In this document: positions 17,794 through 26,014 of the stretch, piece after piece
Position numbering within the stretch: position 1 is the stretch's first letter
Layout of the letters: the number at the start of each line of letters is the position of its first letter
Assembly: GCF_015476115.1 (NCBI RefSeq)
Contig: NZ_CP064295.1
Coordinates: 800,001-864,000, forward strand
Source of the DNA: Aegicerativicinus sediminis
GTDB lineage: Bacteria > Bacteroidota > Bacteroidia > Flavobacteriales > Flavobacteriaceae
DNA length: 64,000 bases
Reading direction: 5' to 3'
Translations under genes and position numbers: made by a program
The notes under the pieces: model-generated
What the model was told of the DNA's origin: nothing
The model's input: the letters and a program-made list of their open reading frames with translations, nothing else
Database searches by the model: none

Positions 17794-18234
17794 ATGACAA
17801 ACCTCAACCAATTTCTCTCTGAAAAAGGCTATGTAAGGGTTAAGATGCACCTCACAAAAACCAATCATTTTGAAATAATTGCAAAAATAAACGGTGTTAA
17901 AGGGAGGTTTATTCTAGACACAGGAGCATCAAATAGTTGTGTAGATTTTGAATCCACAAAACTGTTTAAATTAACTGCAAAAGATTCTGAAATAAAGGCC
18001 GCCGGCGCAGGTGCTATTGATATGTTAACCCAAGTTTCTGATAAGAATTCCTTAAAAATAGGAAAGTGGAAGTACAATAAGTTAGCCTTAATTTTATTTA
18101 ATCTATCGCACGTGAATACAGCCCTGATAAATCACAATGCCAAACCAGTAGACGGAATAATCGGAGCGGATGTACTTAAAAATTCTAAAGCCATTATCGA
18201 TTATAACAAAAAATACCTCTACTTAAAAATGTAA
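17794..18234 (+). CDS. Retropepsin-like aspartic protease
   Basis: A 146-aa protein of the single-domain aspartic protease clan (retropepsin-like, gag-asp family). The active-site loop is FILDTGASNSCVD (DTG-A/S), about residues 40-52, and the second structural motif IIGADVLKNSKAIIDY lies near the C-terminus. As in retroviral proteases, a dimer would be needed to form the full active site. There is no signal peptide or membrane segment, so it is probably cytoplasmic. Its substrate is unknown. It stands alone between tatD (divergent) and a response-regulator gene. Confidence 0.85.
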   Translation: MTNLNQFLSEKGYVRVKMHLTKTNHFEIIAKINGVKGRFILDTGASNSCVDFESTKLFKLTAKDSEIKAAGAGAIDMLTQVSDKNSLKIGKWKYNKLALILFNLSHVNTALINHNAKPVDGIIGADVLKNSKAIIDYNKKYLYLKM

Positions 18235-18292
18235 GTTTTCCCTTTCTTATTTTTTTGTTTAAATTTATGCTATTCTCCGCATCTAAACTTTT

Positions 18293-18919
18293 ATGAATAG
18301 CACCATAATCATCGCTGATGATCATCCTATTATTTTGAAGGGCCTCAACGATTTTCTTGTTGAAAACGGATACCATGTTACAGGCATGGCGGTTAACGGC
18401 AGGGAGGCAATTGACTTGATTAGAAAGGAGAAACCAGATATCGCCATTTTAGATATCCAAATGCCCTATTTAACTGGAATAGAGGTTGTGGAAATCTGCA
18501 GGAAAGAAAATCTGCCTTCCAAAATTATTATTATAACGCTCGAGAAAGATATCGATCTATACTATAAATGTAAGGAACTTTCAATCTATGGGTATGTTTT
18601 AAAAGAATTTGCTCTGGAAGAACTTCAAAATTGCATCTCTTCAGTTGAAAAGGGGAAACCCTATTTCAGCCCAGAATTGATAAACTACCTAAAAACAGAA
18701 CATAAACCTGAACATCTAGATGAATTAACTCCAACTGAAATTGAGGTATTAAAACATATTGCCCTAAATAAGACTGCTAAGGAAATTGGGGAAAGTATGT
18801 TTATATCCAATCGTACTGTGGAGAAACATAAGAGCAATATCATCAAAAAACTTGATCTAGAACCTATCCAAAATAGTTTACTTATTTGGGTTAAGGAAAA
18901 CCAAAAACACATCCTATAA
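18293..18919 (+). CDS. Two-component response regulator, NarL/LuxR type
   Basis: A 208-aa regulator. The receiver domain (about 4-120) has the acidic pair ADDH, the phospho-acceptor Asp54 in AILDIQMP, and the Lys of VLKEFA. The C-terminal LuxR-type HTH (about 140-203) reads ELTPTEIEVLKHIALNKTAKEIGESMFISNRTVEKHKSNIIKKL. No partner kinase is adjacent, so it is an orphan here. A perfect 20-bp palindrome begins three bases after the stop codon and may be a binding site. Confidence 0.93.
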   Translation: MNSTIIIADDHPIILKGLNDFLVENGYHVTGMAVNGREAIDLIRKEKPDIAILDIQMPYLTGIEVVEICRKENLPSKIIIITLEKDIDLYYKCKELSIYGYVLKEFALEELQNCISSVEKGKPYFSPELINYLKTEHKPEHLDELTPTEIEVLKHIALNKTAKEIGESMFISNRTVEKHKSNIIKKLDLEPIQNSLLIWVKENQKHIL

Positions 18920-18921
18920 AA

Positions 18922-18941
18922 AATACGTAATGTTACGTATT
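18922..18941. repeat. Perfect inverted repeat 9-2-9 after the response regulator
   Basis: The arms AATACGTAA and TTACGTATT are exact reverse complements with a 2-base centre. No T-run follows, so it is not a terminator. Its symmetry fits a dimeric DNA-binding protein; which one is unknown. Confidence 0.6.
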
Positions 18942-19011
18942 GACAAGTATACTTTTATTTAGGACCTTTATAAAGCTATTAATTAGTTCTTAGGGAGAAT
19001 TTAGAAGGCTC

Positions 19012-19041
19012 CGGATTCTCGTAATTCGGAGTTTTCTTTTT
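19012..19041 (+). terminator. Probable intrinsic terminator before the 36-aa gene
   Basis: An imperfect stem (CTCCG-g-ATT / AAT-t-CGGAG) is followed by TTTTCTTTTT. It probably ends the response-regulator transcript. Confidence 0.6.
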
Positions 19042-19064
19042 AAGGGCTGTAACCAAATCTACAT

Positions 19065-19175
19065 ATGGGCAATTTTGAAAAGAAATTCAAGATTACCAGG
19101 CACGTTCTTATAATCAGCCTCATTATAACGGTTGTCCTGGTAATCCTAGTAAATATCCTTGTAAATTTCAATTAG
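19065..19175 (+). CDS. Putative 36-aa single-helix membrane microprotein
   Basis: A short frame from ATG 19065: a basic N-terminus (MGNFEKKFKITRH) followed by a 20-residue hydrophobic stretch (VLIISLIITVVLVILVNILV) and the end NFN, TAG. The charge and hydrophobic layout are those of an N-in single-pass protein. It lies between two terminators (19012-19041 and 19193-19217) in an otherwise empty interval. No -7 element is seen just upstream. No homologue is recognised; coding status is inferred from composition and context. Confidence 0.5.
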   Translation: MGNFEKKFKITRHVLIISLIITVVLVILVNILVNFN

Positions 19176-19192
19176 TTATTATTAGTTAAAGG

Positions 19193-19220
19193 AAAAGGGC
19201 GCTTTTGGCGCCCTTTTAAA
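19193..19220. terminator. Bidirectional terminator between the 36-aa gene and odhB
   Basis: A 10-bp stem (AAAAGGGCGC / GCGCCCTTTT) with a 5-base loop. It gives T-runs on both strands and serves the converging odhA-odhB operon (minus) and the small plus-strand unit. Confidence 0.8.
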
Positions 19221-19237
19221 TTTATCAAAATTAGAAT

Positions 19238-20491
19238 TTATAACTCTAAAGCTTTTTTCAAATTGTTATCCATTAACAATTCTTCAGGATTTTCAAGCGC
19301 TTCTTTCACAGCAACAAGGAATCCAACACTTTCCTTTCCATCAATAATTCTATGATCATAGGAAAGGGCAACGTACATTATCGGTCTAATCTCTACTTTC
19401 CCATTAACAGCAACTGGTCTTTCCACAATATTGTGCATACCCAAAATACCGCTCTGAGGAGGATTTATAATTGGTGTGGATAACATACTGCCAAAAACAC
19501 CTCCATTGGAAATCGTAAATGTACCACCAGTCATTTCATCAACAGTAATCTGCCCATCCCTGGCCCTAAGGGCCAAACGCTTAACTTCAGCCTCAACACC
19601 TCTAAATGTAAGGTTCTCGGCATTTCTAATTACCGGCACCATCAATCCTTTTGGTCCAGAGACCGCAATACTGATATCACAATAATCGTAGGTAATCATT
19701 TCCTTACCATCGATCATCGAATTTACCGCAGGATATAATTTTAGAGCTCTAACAACAGCCAGCGTAAAGAAACTCATAAAACCAAGTCCAACACCATGCT
19801 TATTTTTAAAGTCTTCTTTATATTTATTTCTAATGTCAAAAATTGGAGACATATCCACCTCATTAAAGGTAGTTAGCATGGCAGTTTCATTTTTGGCCTG
19901 AACCAAACGCTCTGCAACCTTTCTCCTCAACATTGACAGTTTAGACCTAGATTCTCCTCTGCTGCCACCTGTTGGTGTACCCATAGAAGGTTTAGCCTCT
20001 ACCGCATCTTCTTTGGTAATTCTACCATCTTTGCCAGTACCTAAAACCGTTGCAGGATCTAAGTCTTTTTCAGCCAAAATTTTCTTTGCTGCAGGACTTG
20101 CAATTCCAGATGCTTTTTGTGTCTGATCAGGATTGTCTGCTTTAACATGATCAGTCTTTTTTGGTGTTTCTTTCTGATCCTTGGCTAAGTCTTTTTCAGC
20201 ATTTTCATTTCCGCCTTCATCGCCTTTGTCGTAGGTTGAACTTTCTGGTGCTTTGGCACTAGTGTCGATAAGACAAACCACCTCACCAACCGCAACTGCA
20301 TCACCTTCTTCTGCTTTAAGTGTAATTATCCCGCTTGCTTCAGCAGGAAGTTCTAAAGTAGCTTTATCGCTATCAACCTCGGCAATGGCTTGATCTTTTT
20401 CCACATAATCCCCGTCCTCTACAAGCCAAGCTGCAATCTCCACTTCTGTAATGGATTCCCCTGGCGACGGAACTTTCATTTCTAAAATCAT
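19238..20491 (-). CDS. odhB: 2-oxoglutarate dehydrogenase E2 (dihydrolipoyl succinyltransferase)
   Basis: A 417-aa core enzyme that moves the succinyl group from lipoyl to CoA in the TCA cycle. It has an N-terminal lipoyl domain with the modified lysine in VDSDKATLE (Lys43), a charged and proline-poor linker (about 80-125), the peripheral subunit-binding domain ([33 protein letters not shown]), and the catalytic domain. This ends in the [16 protein letters not shown] active-site motif. It lies 12 bp after odhA, the usual E1-E2 order. Confidence 0.95.
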   Translation of the reverse strand: MILEMKVPSPGESITEVEIAAWLVEDGDYVEKDQAIAEVDSDKATLELPAEASGIITLKAEEGDAVAVGEVVCLIDTSAKAPESSTYDKGDEGGNENAEKDLAKDQKETPKKTDHVKADNPDQTQKASGIASPAAKKILAEKDLDPATVLGTGKDGRITKEDAVEAKPSMGTPTGGSRGESRSKLSMLRRKVAERLVQAKNETAMLTTFNEVDMSPIFDIRNKYKEDFKNKHGVGLGFMSFFTLAVVRALKLYPAVNSMIDGKEMITYDYCDISIAVSGPKGLMVPVIRNAENLTFRGVEAEVKRLALRARDGQITVDEMTGGTFTISNGGVFGSMLSTPIINPPQSGILGMHNIVERPVAVNGKVEIRPIMYVALSYDHRIIDGKESVGFLVAVKEALENPEELLMDNNLKKALEL

Positions 20492-20503
20492 TATGAAATT
20501 CTA

Positions 20504-23281
20504 TTATTTGTCGTTTAATACTTTTTTTCGTTGATTATCTTTTGAGATATCGAAAACAAAATCGATAACTTCCTTGTGTCTTCTTTTAGATCGAGTGGCA
20601 CTACCAGCGGCTGGAGCACCATAAGTTCTTCTAGAGGCAATCCTGAAATTTTTTGCCTCATCCAAGTGCATTAAAATAAACCCATATGCCCCCATATTTT
20701 TTGGTTCTTCTTGTGCCCAAACAATATCCTCAGCATTATTATATTTGGATAATACTTCTCTGATTTGTTCAATTGGCAAGGGGAATAACTGTTCAATTCT
20801 CACAAGCGCCACATCCTTCCTATCTAGATTTTCTCTTTCTTCTAATAAATCGTAGTAAAATTTTCCGGTTACAAATACGAGCGATTTTACTTTGTTTACA
20901 TCAACTGTTACATCATCGATAACTTTTTGGAACCCACCGTTTGCAAATTCATCAACAGTTGAAATTACTTTAGGATGGCGCAATAAACTCTTTGGTGTGA
21001 ATACAATTAAAGGTTTTCTAAAATTAGCCTTCACTTGTCGTCTTAACAAATGAAACATGTTTGCAGGGGTTGTACAATTAGCAACATACATGTTATCTAA
21101 AGCACATAACTGTAAGTAACGCTCCATTCTAGCCGAGGAATGTTCTGCACCTTGTCCTTCATAACCATGTGGCAATAACATTACCAATCCATTCTGTAAT
21201 TTCCACTTGTCTTCTGCAGCTGAAATATATTGATCTAACATGATTTGGGCACCGTTACTGAAATCCCCAAATTGCGCTTCCCAAATGGTCAGTGTTCCAG
21301 GACTTGCCATGGCATAACCGTAATCGAATCCAACCACAGCATATTCAGAAAGCAATGAATTATATATGTAGAACTTACCTTGCTCCTCTTGAACAGAATT
21401 CAAAAGTAATAATTCTTCTTCGCTATCCTCGACTTTCACCACTGCATGTCGGTGAGAGAAGGTACCTCGCTCAACATCCTGACCGCTTATCCTAACATCA
21501 AAACCCTCCTGCAAGACGCTACCGTAAGCCAAATGTTCTGCCATTGCCCAATCGAGAGCATCATTTTCAAACATTGTCTTACGTGATTCAATAAGTTTTT
21601 CAATCTTTCGCATGAATTTTTTATCCTTCGGAAGGGTAGAAATAACATCGGTTATCTGGGCTAATTTTTCCCGGGGATAAGTTGTGTCAACCTCTTCCAT
21701 CATGCCCTCTTCGGTAACACGCTCAAAATCTTTCCATTCATTTTGCATAAATGGAGTAATGATGGTCTTATCTTCTTTTCTAGAATCTTCTAATTTCTCT
21801 TCTAACAAGGATTTATAATCTTCTTCCAACTTCTGAACAAATGAATCATCGATAACACCCTCAGCCATCAACTTTTCAGCATAAATATCTCTTCCATTTT
21901 TATGCTTAGCTATAGCTTTATAAAGCTTTGGTTGTGTAAATCTAGGTTCGTCACCCTCATTATGCCCATATTTTCTATATCCCAAAAGGTCAATAAAAAC
22001 ATCTCTTTGAAATTCCATTCTAAAATCCAAAGCAAATAAGGTAGCGTGCACAACGGCTTCTACATCATCGGAATTAACGTGAAGCACTGGAGAAAGAGTA
22101 ACCTTACCTACATCGGTACAGTAGGTACTTGAGCGTGCATCTAGATAGTTTGTGGTGAAACCTATTTGGTTGTTAACCACTATATGGATAGTTCCATTGG
22201 TTTTGTAACCATCCAACTTCATCATTTGTATGACCTCATAAACAACGCCTTGACCCGCTATCGCTGCATCACCATGTACAATAATAGGAAGCACTTGAGA
22301 AGGGTCATCCTCGTACTTTTTGTCTTGTTTCGCCCTTGAAATGCCTTCAACTACAGCCCCTACTGTTTCTAAGTGTGAAGGGTTTGGAGCGATATTCAAA
22401 TTTATTCTATTACCATTATCGGTTGTACGTTCACTCGTCCATCCCAAATGATATTTTACGTCTCCATCGAAGATTTCTTCCTCATAATCCTTGCCATCGA
22501 ATTCACTAAAAATGTCTTTGGCAGATTTGCCGAAAATATTTGTTAGGGTATTTAATCGACCACGGTGAGCCATTCCCATTACAAATTCCTTTACTCCATA
22601 CCTAGCTGCTTTTTCAATAACTGCATCCAAAGCTGGAATAAGAGACTCGCCTCCCTCTAAAGAAAATCGTTTTTGACCTACATATTTTGTGTGCAAAAAG
22701 TTTTCAAATGAAACAGCCTCATTCAATTTCTTTAAAATATGCTTCTTTTGGCCTTCTGTAAACTTAGGCTGATTATCATTGACGTTCAGTTTATTCTGAA
22801 TCCATTTAATCATATCCGGATTACGGATATACATATATTCAATCCCTATAGAATCACAATAAATGCTATCAAGATGCTTTAAAATTTCCCTTAATGTCTG
22901 AGAACCTATTCCTAAAATTTCACCAGCACTAAAAACTGTATCTAAATCAGCTTCTGAAAGTCCAAAATTGGCAATTTCCAATGTAGGCGTATATTGCCTG
23001 CGCTCCCTTACAGGATTGGTCTTAGTAAAAAGATGTCCTCTTGTCCTATATCCATCGATGAGCTTTACTACCTGAAATTCTTTTAAAACATGCTCAGGAA
23101 TTTGGGTGGTTACGCCTTCCACAATTTCCCCGTTCATGCCGTAATTTTCACTTCCAAAATCATAACCCTGGAAAAATGCTCTCCAGCTAGGCTCAACAGA
23201 ATCTGGATTTTGAAGGTATTGGTCGTATAAATCAGCGAAATATGAAGTATGTGCTGCGTTTAAAAAGGAATATCTATCCAT
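20504..23281 (-). CDS. odhA: 2-oxoglutarate dehydrogenase E1
   Basis: Thiamine-diphosphate enzyme of 925 aa that decarboxylates 2-oxoglutarate. It has the N-terminal E1o segment (FLNAAHTSYFADLYDQYLQNPDSVEPSWRAFFQGY), the conserved GMAHRGRLNTL, HGDAAIAGQGVVYE in the ThDP-binding half, HNEGDEPRFTQP, and the transketolase-like pyrimidine domain (VGFDYGYAMASPGTLTIWEAQFGDF). A TATTTTTG -7 element lies on the minus strand at 23327-23320, about 38 bp before the ATG. First gene of odhA-odhB. Confidence 0.96.
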   Translation of the reverse strand: MDRYSFLNAAHTSYFADLYDQYLQNPDSVEPSWRAFFQGYDFGSENYGMNGEIVEGVTTQIPEHVLKEFQVVKLIDGYRTRGHLFTKTNPVRERRQYTPTLEIANFGLSEADLDTVFSAGEILGIGSQTLREILKHLDSIYCDSIGIEYMYIRNPDMIKWIQNKLNVNDNQPKFTEGQKKHILKKLNEAVSFENFLHTKYVGQKRFSLEGGESLIPALDAVIEKAARYGVKEFVMGMAHRGRLNTLTNIFGKSAKDIFSEFDGKDYEEEIFDGDVKYHLGWTSERTTDNGNRINLNIAPNPSHLETVGAVVEGISRAKQDKKYEDDPSQVLPIIVHGDAAIAGQGVVYEVIQMMKLDGYKTNGTIHIVVNNQIGFTTNYLDARSSTYCTDVGKVTLSPVLHVNSDDVEAVVHATLFALDFRMEFQRDVFIDLLGYRKYGHNEGDEPRFTQPKLYKAIAKHKNGRDIYAEKLMAEGVIDDSFVQKLEEDYKSLLEEKLEDSRKEDKTIITPFMQNEWKDFERVTEEGMMEEVDTTYPREKLAQITDVISTLPKDKKFMRKIEKLIESRKTMFENDALDWAMAEHLAYGSVLQEGFDVRISGQDVERGTFSHRHAVVKVEDSEEELLLLNSVQEEQGKFYIYNSLLSEYAVVGFDYGYAMASPGTLTIWEAQFGDFSNGAQIMLDQYISAAEDKWKLQNGLVMLLPHGYEGQGAEHSSARMERYLQLCALDNMYVANCTTPANMFHLLRRQVKANFRKPLIVFTPKSLLRHPKVISTVDEFANGGFQKVIDDVTVDVNKVKSLVFVTGKFYYDLLEERENLDRKDVALVRIEQLFPLPIEQIREVLSKYNNAEDIVWAQEEPKNMGAYGFILMHLDEAKNFRIASRRTYGAPAAGSATRSKRRHKEVIDFVFDISKDNQRKKVLNDK

Positions 23282-23435
23282 TACTATCGATCGAGTCGCG
23301 TTTCCGTTAAAATAATTAGCAAAAATACAAACTTTACAACAATCTTAGTGGCTTTTATTATATTTATAACAACTGAATTTTAACGACTTAAAAGGGACAA
23401 TTTTTGCCTTATTAATCACTTTACTTATCATTTAA

Positions 23436-23966
23436 ATGGGTTGGTTAAAGACGTCTTCCAGAAATATTTCTATCTATATTATTTTGATGTTTTTCTCATT
23501 AGGCATTGCAAATGCCCAGCAAGATTCCAATGAATTTTGGGAAAAGGTTCGTTTTGGCGGGGGCATTGGCTTAGGCTTCGGAAACGGGTTTTTCAGTGGC
23601 TCCATAACACCTAGTGCAATTTATCAATTCAATCCTGTTTTTGCTTTGGGAATTGGTCTTAACGGAACTTACAATTCCAGAAAGGATTATTATAAATCAT
23701 ATATAATTGGGGGTAGTGTTTTAGCCTTGGTTAACCCCATTCCTAACATACAATTATCGGCAGAGTTTGAAGAACTGAATATCAACAGATCCTGGGACGA
23801 TTATTACGCTACAGGAAAGGAAAATTATTGGTATCCTGCCTTATTTTTGGGTATTGGATATAGCGCCGGCAATGTTACCATGGGCATTAGATACGATATT
23901 TTGTATGATCGAAATAAGAGCATTTATGCGGAACCATGGATCCCCTTCGTTCGGTTTTATTTTTGA
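23436..23966 (+). CDS. Small outer-membrane beta-barrel protein, function unknown
   Basis: A 176-aa protein with a signal peptide ending at NAQ (about residue 27) and repeated beta-strand pairs rich in Gly and aromatic residues (FGGGIGLGFGNGFFSG, ALGIGLNGTYNSRK, WYPALFLGIGYSAGNVTMGIRYDILYD). The last strand is WIPFVRFYF. Relatives next to odhA in flavobacteria have been labelled as a ketoglutarate decarboxylase, which nothing in the sequence supports. The 3' end overlaps the converging 118-aa gene by 10 bp. Confidence 0.75.
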   Translation: MGWLKTSSRNISIYIILMFFSLGIANAQQDSNEFWEKVRFGGGIGLGFGNGFFSGSITPSAIYQFNPVFALGIGLNGTYNSRKDYYKSYIIGGSVLALVNPIPNIQLSAEFEELNINRSWDDYYATGKENYWYPALFLGIGYSAGNVTMGIRYDILYDRNKSIYAEPWIPFVRFYF

Positions 23967-24313
23967 GAATATTTAATCCGGGTTAATACCTTTTGCCATT
24001 CTCTTTTGAGAATTAAAAAAGAAATTGTCTCTGAGGGGGTAATAACATCAGTGGATAGGCTTTGTTGCAAATATTTTTCGGGAATATCGATCAGATAAAA
24101 TAATGCAACCAATTTTTTGACATCAGTTGATAACAATTCCTTAATCAATAATTGAATTTCCTCATGCAACTCCTTGGGGGAGAATTGCCCCAAATTTTGG
24201 ATATCAATTCCGGTCCTAATTAAGTCTTTGTTAATTTGATTTAAAAATTGATTGTAAAAGTAAAGGTCTATTGGTTTATCAACCAAATCATTCAAAGATT
24301 GTAATTTGTCCAT
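23957..24313 (-). CDS. Conserved hypothetical protein, 118 aa
   Basis: A predicted all-helical soluble protein without signal peptide, membrane segment or recognisable motif. It starts 2 bp after the stop of the polyprenyl synthase gene, so it is the second gene of that operon. The composition (Leu, Ile, Lys, Asp rich; KELLSTDVKKLVALFYLIDIPEKYL) suggests helical packing. I do not recognise a family. Confidence 0.75.
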   Translation of the reverse strand: MDKLQSLNDLVDKPIDLYFYNQFLNQINKDLIRTGIDIQNLGQFSPKELHEEIQLLIKELLSTDVKKLVALFYLIDIPEKYLQQSLSTDVITPSETISFLILKREWQKVLTRIKYSQK

Positions 24314-24315
24314 CT

Positions 24316-25290
24316 TTAGACTTTTCTGCTCATTAGACCTTGGCCAATTGCTATAAGCATTTTTTTATGGTCACTACTAATTGCAATTTCATCCAATACG
24401 TTATAAGCCAGTTCTGTGTACTCTTTTATTGCAATTTGTGTCCTTTCTGGGATGTTGTATTGTTTATAAATAGAGATTACCGAATTAATTTTTTCAGCAG
24501 GGTCAGATGGTGATAATGAAAAAAGATGTCCGAGTTGTTCCTTATCATCTGAATTTGCCAAATTCAAAGCTTCGAGATATAAATAGGTTTTTTTATTTTC
24601 GATAATGTCACCACCTATTTGTTTGCCGAATTTTTCTTGATCTCCAAAAGTGTCCAAATAATCATCTTGAATTTGAAATGCAATACCCAAATTCTTGCCG
24701 AATTCATAAATTTTATGTTGATCCTCCTCTGAAGCCCCTGCCACTATAGCCCCCATTTGTAATGAAGCGCCCACCAAGACCGCAGTCTTGTATTCAATCA
24801 TTTTAAGGTATTCTTCAATTAAGACATCATCTCTCGTCTCAAAATCGATATCGTATTGTTGACCTTCACACACTTCCAAGGCAGTTTTGCTAAACAATTT
24901 TGCTAATGCTTGAAATGTATTGGGGTCATAAGTTTCAAAAAGTTTATAAGCAAGAATCAACATAGCGTCTCCGGATAGGATCCCGGTATTGACATCCCAT
25001 TTTTCGTGAACCGTCTTCTTTCCACGCCTAATAGGGGCATCATCCATTATATCATCATGAACCAAAGAAAAATTATGAAATACTTCAACACTTAAAGCCG
25101 CATCCAACGCTTTTTTGGATTCTACACCAAATATTTCAGCACCTATGAGGGTTAAGGTTGGGCGCAAACGCTTACCTCCCAATTGCAAAATGTAACTGAT
25201 AGGTTGGTAGAGGTTTTTAGGATTTCTGGAAAAGGCGTAAGAATTTAAGTGGTCGTTAAATTCCTTTTGAAAATCTACAAGTTCCTTCAT
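24316..25290 (-). CDS. Polyprenyl (geranylgeranyl/farnesyl-type) diphosphate synthase
   Basis: A 324-aa trans-isoprenyl diphosphate synthase from ATG 25290 (MKELVDFQKEF). It condenses isopentenyl diphosphate with allylic diphosphates. Both aspartate-rich metal sites are seen: VHDDIMDDAPIRRG (first, with the GGKRLRP motif upstream) and QIQDDYLDTFGD (second). Chain length is not certain; the residue before the first motif (SLVHDD) does not by itself settle C15, C20 or longer. The -7 element TATTTTTG is only 4 nt before the ATG. It is transcribed away from the TetR efflux operon. Confidence 0.92.
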   Translation of the reverse strand: MKELVDFQKEFNDHLNSYAFSRNPKNLYQPISYILQLGGKRLRPTLTLIGAEIFGVESKKALDAALSVEVFHNFSLVHDDIMDDAPIRRGKKTVHEKWDVNTGILSGDAMLILAYKLFETYDPNTFQALAKLFSKTALEVCEGQQYDIDFETRDDVLIEEYLKMIEYKTAVLVGASLQMGAIVAGASEEDQHKIYEFGKNLGIAFQIQDDYLDTFGDQEKFGKQIGGDIIENKKTYLYLEALNLANSDDKEQLGHLFSLSPSDPAEKINSVISIYKQYNIPERTQIAIKEYTELAYNVLDEIAISSDHKKMLIAIGQGLMSRKV

Positions 25291-25294
25291 GCAG

Positions 25295-25302
25295 CAAAAA
25301 TA
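25295..25302 (-). promoter_or_regulatory. -7 element of the polyprenyl synthase gene (leaderless)
   Basis: TATTTTTG on the minus strand is separated from the ATG by only four bases, so transcription should start at or next to the A of the start codon. No TTTG is found at -33. Confidence 0.6.
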
Positions 25303-25359
25303 AAACAAATAGCTACTTAGTGTCCAACAATTTTGCGTGTTAAGAAATCATTAAACTTT

Positions 25360-25387
25360 GGAAACTTTTTTGGTTTTTAAAGTTTCC
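25360..25387. promoter_or_regulatory. Candidate TetR operator
   Basis: Perfect 9-bp arms GGAAACTTT and AAAGTTTCC separated by 10 bases. The -33 TTTG of the tetR promoter (25369-25372) lies inside the gap, so a bound dimer would block RNA polymerase. Typical size and place for an autoregulatory TetR site. Confidence 0.65.
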
Positions 25388-25399
25388 TAACTACTTTTG
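25369..25399 (+). promoter_or_regulatory. Promoter of the tetR-efflux operon (TTTG-N19-TACTTTTG)
   Basis: TTTG at 25369-25372, exactly 19 bases, then TACTTTTG at 25392-25399. The ATG at 25406 follows after 6 nt, so the transcript is leaderless or nearly so. Confidence 0.85.
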
Positions 25400-25405
25400 C
25401 TGACC

Positions 25406-26014
25406 ATGAAAGAAAAGATTTTACAAGGAGCGGTCGATTTATATCTAAACTATGGTTTTAAAAGTGTAACCATGGATGACATTGCCAATTCATTAGGGAT
25501 GTCTAAGAAAACGATTTACCAACATTACGAGAACAAATCTAAGTTAGTGGAAGCAACCACTCTTTATATGTTCGAGAAAATATCCCACGGTATAGATTGT
25601 ATTTGCAATGAATCATCCAACCCAATTGAAGAAATATTCCAAATAAAACAGTTGGTGATGGAACATCTGAAGGATGAGAAATCTTCTCCCCATTATACAT
25701 TACAGAAATATTACCCAAAAATTTATAGAAACTTGGCTATCAAACAATTTGAGGTAATGCAATCTTGTGTTTTAAAGAATCTCGAGAAGGGAAAAAAGCT
25801 TGGTCTATATAGAGAATCCATCGATGTAGAATTTATATCCCGAATTTATTTCAGCGGTATGCTTTCAATCAAAAATGAAGAGTTATTTCCTTCAAAAGAT
25901 TTCTCCAGGGGAACATTAACAGATTTATACTTAGAATACCATTTGAGAGGTATATGCACAGAACGGGGAATTAAAATTATGTCAGAATTTTTAACAAAGC
26001 CAACAAATAATTAA
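25406..26014 (+). CDS. TetR/AcrR-family transcriptional repressor
   Basis: A 202-aa regulator from ATG 25406; the in-frame TTG at 25397 lies inside the promoter and is rejected. The N-terminal HTH reads VTMDDIANSLGMSKKTIYQHYENKSKLVE (about 20-48), typical of TetR; the C-terminal ligand domain is helical and not recognisable. It is the first gene of an efflux operon and its ATG lies just after a candidate operator, so it probably represses its own operon until an inducer binds. Its stop codon abuts the tolC-type gene. Confidence 0.93.
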   Translation: MKEKILQGAVDLYLNYGFKSVTMDDIANSLGMSKKTIYQHYENKSKLVEATTLYMFEKISHGIDCICNESSNPIEEIFQIKQLVMEHLKDEKSSPHYTLQKYYPKIYRNLAIKQFEVMQSCVLKNLEKGKKLGLYRESIDVEFISRIYFSGMLSIKNEELFPSKDFSRGTLTDLYLEYHLRGICTERGIKIMSEFLTKPTNN

